Source: Bacteroidetes bacterium GWF2_33_16 (GTDB taxonomy: Bacteria > Bacteroidota > Bacteroidia > Bacteroidales > UBA12077). Taken from it: 64,000 nt of DNA. The DNA is taken from assembly GCA_001768565.1 (NCBI GenBank), contig MEOE01000007.1, forward strand, positions 1 to 64,000. Direction: 5' to 3'. Positions 60,957 through 64,000 of the stretch are shown here, one piece after another (position 1 is the stretch's first letter; each line of letters opens with the position of its first letter). Under the pieces are notes generated by a model. It was given only the letters and a program-made list of their open reading frames with translations, was not told the origin of the DNA and made no database searches. Both the position numbers and the translations under genes were made by a program.

Positions 60957-63110
60957 TTATAATGTTTGCGTTAGTTTTAGTATTACCGACCGTCCTAAAC
61001 CAGGTATATCGTAATCCGAAAAACCAGGATAATAGTAAGCAGAGTTAAATAGATTTTCAACTTTTAAACTTAATATTGACTCTTTTTTCGTAAAAAACTT
61101 CAGATCAATACTCTCTATTGCAAGCCCAACTATAAAATATGAATCCAGATAGTAGCTGTTTATCGAATAATTGATAGGATCATATAAATAATTATTTTGT
61201 TCGCTTGCTTTTCTTTTGCTTATATAACGACCATCAATATGTACACGAAAATGATATTGTGGAAACTTCCACGTTTCACCAAGTTTAATCATGTGCTGTG
61301 GGTAAATACTGGTTTTAACACGAATATCTCCTAGCATTGGATTATAAGTCTCGTTAAGACTCTGTTGATAGCTGTAATTAACATATGATGTTGAATTTGC
61401 ATATTGGAGATTTACTTCAGTTTCGATACCTGCACTATATACTTTAGAGATATTTGCAGCTGTTATGTTTGATACTTCACCAAATGGCAATAGATATTCA
61501 ATCTTATCATCAATAATTGTATAAAATATATTTGTATTGAAATTGATGTTTTCTGTTAATCTACCTATTAAAGCCCACTCGAGAGTTTTTGCTTTCTCTG
61601 GTTTAAGATCAGGATTTCCTACAATGTCACCAGTAAACATTGAGTTTGTATAAAGCTGTGCAGGAGATGGAGCATTAAATGAAGTTCCATACATAAGTTT
61701 GGTACTAAATCTCTTGGTAAATGAATAAACTGCAGCCAAACGGTAGGTTAATACATTTTCGTAAATACTATGGAAATCGAATCTATATCCTGCGGTCAAT
61801 GTCAGACGATTTAAAAAATTGAGATTAAAAAATGAAGCAGGATCTAAAATCATCTGTAAATATATTCCTAGGTTATTAAAATTTTCGGGCCCATCGGAAC
61901 CCCCGGGATTCAAGGTTTTGTTGCCATCTTCGGATATAGTATAAAACTGCTGATATTCGTGTAAATCAGCAGTGTAATCAACACCAAAGGTAAAATTATT
62001 CTTATCATTAAACAGGTATATAATATCTCCTGAAAGATCATAACTGGTGGTGCTTAACTTACGTATTATCCAATCAGAATGATCATTGTCATTATCCAGA
62101 ATTTCATTGTTTGATGGTTGGCTGAAAGAATGTGCAAAAGACAAATTAGTTTTAAAATCAGTAAGAAAATCTTTTGAATATCGCAAACGCTCAAAAGTAT
62201 TTATGAGTTTTATCCGGTTCTGATGTGTTAGTGTTCCCCAATCGGCAAATTCGTACTTGTTATTAATATTTTGATGGCTAATATCGAATGTAATTTCTCC
62301 TACCTTTTCTGATTCATATCGCATTTTACCATATATACTAAAAGGCATTGTTTCATTTTGCTCTGTTATGTCAGTTGCATCATAAACATTTGAACCGGGA
62401 ACGTTTTTAGGATTTAATCCCGTAAAATCATACTGAGAGAAACTACTTGCAAAAATAATATCAAAGTTGTTTTTCTTTCCTCCAAAAACACTGCTTATTC
62501 CATAGGCAGCTTCTTTCTGATACTTGCCACCAAAGTTAGTAATAGAGTTATCAGCAAGCGTTGAGCCGTTTTTTGTTATAATATTTATTACTCCAAGAAA
62601 TGCATTTTTACCATAAATGGCCGAGTTAGGTCCACGTACAATTTCTATTTTTTCAATTACCTCAATTGGAATAAGCGATGGGTCAAGATAATTATCGGAG
62701 CTGGAACGAAAAGAAACACTTTGTCCGTCAATCATTACTTTTGCAAGTCGCGACCAGCTTCTCATACCTCCATTTATTCCTCGTATACCTAAATTGGGTT
62801 GAAAATAATCGGTTATAACATCTATTCCTACAGTACTGTTTAGTGCTTCTGCAACACTCAAATATCCTCTTTCTTTAATTTGTTTTGCAGTTATAACTGT
62901 TACTACTGATGGGGCTTCAGTAATGTTTTGCTTTTGTTTAACTGCCGATTCAATTTCAATATTCATTAAATCATCTAACGATAAATTAAAAAGCATTTTG
63001 GTATTTAGAGTGTCTTCTCCCTGCGAAAATAAATACGTACTGAAAAAAAGCATGATAAAGCAAAACGAAAGAAGTGTTAGTAAAGTTTTCATTTTTGAAT
63101 TCATACTCAT
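60957..63110 (-). CDS. TonB-dependent outer-membrane receptor
   Basis: 717 residues. A signal peptide ends LFSQG, a TonB-box-like short region with NLSLDDLMNIEIESAVKQ follows, then a plug domain (about 55-170; APSVVTVITAKQIKERGY, LGIRGINGG, IEIVRGPNSAIYGKNAF, GVINIITKNG) and a 22-strand-type barrel with NPDLKPEKAKTLEWALIG and a C-terminal strand VILKLTQTL. It lacks the N-terminal CarboxypepD domain of SusC proteins. The opening LSLDDLMNIEI is typical of receptors paired with YfiR and kinases. It heads the operon, and the substrate is unknown. Confidence 0.93.
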   Translation of the reverse strand: MSMNSKMKTLLTLLSFCFIMLFFSTYLFSQGEDTLNTKMLFNLSLDDLMNIEIESAVKQKQNITEAPSVVTVITAKQIKERGYLSVAEALNSTVGIDVITDYFQPNLGIRGINGGMRSWSRLAKVMIDGQSVSFRSSSDNYLDPSLIPIEVIEKIEIVRGPNSAIYGKNAFLGVINIITKNGSTLADNSITNFGGKYQKEAAYGISSVFGGKKNNFDIIFASSFSQYDFTGLNPKNVPGSNVYDATDITEQNETMPFSIYGKMRYESEKVGEITFDISHQNINNKYEFADWGTLTHQNRIKLINTFERLRYSKDFLTDFKTNLSFAHSFSQPSNNEILDNDNDHSDWIIRKLSTTSYDLSGDIIYLFNDKNNFTFGVDYTADLHEYQQFYTISEDGNKTLNPGGSDGPENFNNLGIYLQMILDPASFFNLNFLNRLTLTAGYRFDFHSIYENVLTYRLAAVYSFTKRFSTKLMYGTSFNAPSPAQLYTNSMFTGDIVGNPDLKPEKAKTLEWALIGRLTENINFNTNIFYTIIDDKIEYLLPFGEVSNITAANISKVYSAGIETEVNLQYANSTSYVNYSYQQSLNETYNPMLGDIRVKTSIYPQHMIKLGETWKFPQYHFRVHIDGRYISKRKASEQNNYLYDPINYSINSYYLDSYFIVGLAIESIDLKFFTKKESILSLKVENLFNSAYYYPGFSDYDIPGLGRSVILKLTQTL

Positions 63111-63173
63111 GTAAATGATAAAAGGTAAAATTTAGGCTATTTATAGTAATGCGATAAATTACAAAAAATCATA

Positions 63174-64000
63174 TTAGTACTTTATACGTAATCCTTCGGT
63201 ACAGTTACAACAAATGATTACTTTTTTTCGTTCGGTCAATATTTTTTTTCTGAATTGGTTGAAAGCTAACGATTTCCAGACACTGGAAAGATTGTTGTTT
63301 TTCAGGTTTCCGATTTTATATTGTACCGATTTGTCAAAACAACAGGGAACGACAGTACTATCCCATGTAATTACCAAAGTCTCCCAAAGCCGAAAACATC
63401 TATTTCTAAGCTTGCTTTTTATTGTTAATGTTTTATTTTCTTTACTATATCTGCCGAATTTCTCAATTGTTGTTAACAAACCAATATCATTTCCATTTAA
63501 TTGTGCCGATTTTAACTCTACTTTAGTTGCCCCTAATTGAATTCCCAGTTGTTGTATTTCTTTAATTTGATGCTCGTTTTGCATAAAAACAATAAACTGT
63601 ATAATTATTTCAGGATACTTAGTTTGCTTTTCTGTTTTTGCATTTGACAAATAGCCTATTCCATCTAAAACTTTTTTTAGCGATCCTCCTTTTCGGTATA
63701 TCTCATATGTTTCTTGATCGGTTCCATCAACAGAAATAATTATTTTTTTAAGACCCGATTGAATAATTTCGACTGCAGTTAACGAATCCAGAAAATGGCC
63801 ATTTGTCGATAAAGATGTATAAATATTATGATCAGTTGCATAACGAATCATTTTAAAAAGATCGGGATTTAAGAAGGGCTCACCCTGTAAACTTAGGTTA
63901 AGATACACAGCGTATTCTTCTACTTTATTAATTAGTTGGGTAAAATCCGGGTAAGACAGTAGCCCTTGTTCTCTTTCCATGGTGTTTTTTCCTGTTGGGC
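63174..64000 (-). CDS. Radical SAM / SPASM protein, 5' end outside window
   Basis: The frame runs open to the window edge (PTGKNTM precedes the first Met at 63980), so the N terminus is missing. What is visible matches the part of a radical SAM protein just after the CxxxCxxC cluster. MEREQGLLSYPDFTQLI is followed by LNLSLQGEPFLNPDLFKMI (the GEP motif), TSLSTNGHFL and KIIISVDGTDQETYEIYRKGG. The C-terminal SPASM-type region has CFRLWETLVITWDSTVVPCC, then IGNLKNNNLSSVWKS, and ends with ICCNCTEG. Such proteins modify peptides or sugars or act in cofactor synthesis. The substrate is not readable. It lies 63 nt upstream of the TonB operon. Confidence 0.85.
   Translation of the reverse strand, partial: PTGKNTMEREQGLLSYPDFTQLINKVEEYAVYLNLSLQGEPFLNPDLFKMIRYATDHNIYTSLSTNGHFLDSLTAVEIIQSGLKKIIISVDGTDQETYEIYRKGGSLKKVLDGIGYLSNAKTEKQTKYPEIIIQFIVFMQNEHQIKEIQQLGIQLGATKVELKSAQLNGNDIGLLTTIEKFGRYSKENKTLTIKSKLRNRCFRLWETLVITWDSTVVPCCFDKSVQYKIGNLKNNNLSSVWKSLAFNQFRKKILTERKKVIICCNCTEGLRIKY

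Overview
The window looks like the chromosome of a gliding-type Bacteroidota, probably order Bacteroidales (Marinilabiliales-like); the order is an inference. Several signs point there. The DNA is AT-rich. Promoters have the Bacteroidota form TTTG-N18/19-TAnnTTTG, and Shine-Dalgarno sequences are almost absent. Type IX secretion (T9SS) traits are present: a PorZ-like protein, a type B C-terminal signal with SprB repeats, and a GldL-motif membrane protein. There is also a malate:quinone oxidoreductase, and many SPII lipoproteins and SPI proteins ending in xAQ.

Layout. 1-400: two tRNA-Gln genes. 0.4-3 kb: a PadR-regulated pair of PspC membrane proteins. 3-12 kb: DUF2797 protein, a giant propeller/adenylyl cyclase/HD protein, universal stress protein, rdgB, porZ-like and a GldL-motif protein. 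12.6-22.3 kb: S9 peptidase, exported WD40-caspase, recO, a class I aminotransferase-fold protein with altered active-site residues, GH3 protein and deoxynucleoside kinase. 22.4-26 kb: an ECF sigma locus with a membrane/barrel partner and two lipoproteins. 26-32.7 kb: kbl and mqo, then an operon of acpS, AMP-ligase, stand-alone ACP and a second KBL-like enzyme. 33-39 kb: an accessory stretch next to tRNA-Asn, with a decayed tRNA copy carrying a palindrome, a periplasmic-sensor kinase, and a serine hydrolase between two long diverged direct repeats. 39.1-41 kb: amidase. 40.8-54.9 kb: a minus-strand run with two SiaC-like proteins, a four-helix-bundle gene wrapped in decamer repeats, a TPR/PP2C/receiver phosphatase, and surface proteins (OmpL47-like, SprB-repeat, FKBP, tail-fibre-like). 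55.6-57.1 kb: pyrH-frr. 57.2-63.1 kb: an operon of TonB receptor, periplasmic binding protein, YfiR and hybrid kinase. 63.2-64 kb: a radical SAM/SPASM gene cut by the window edge.

How the genes work together. Much of the content is sensing and surface biology. At least five signalling modules occur: cyclase/PDE, ECF sigma, BvgS-like kinase, SiaC partner switch, and TonB/YfiR/hybrid kinase. Most are physically joined to exported or outer-membrane partners. The least conventional items are the ACP-linked second KBL operon, the aminotransferase-fold protein that has lost three signature residues, the single-chain cyclase-phosphodiesterase, and the repeat families that sit at gene ends and around the four-helix-bundle gene. 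All functions are read from sequence motifs; no search was run.
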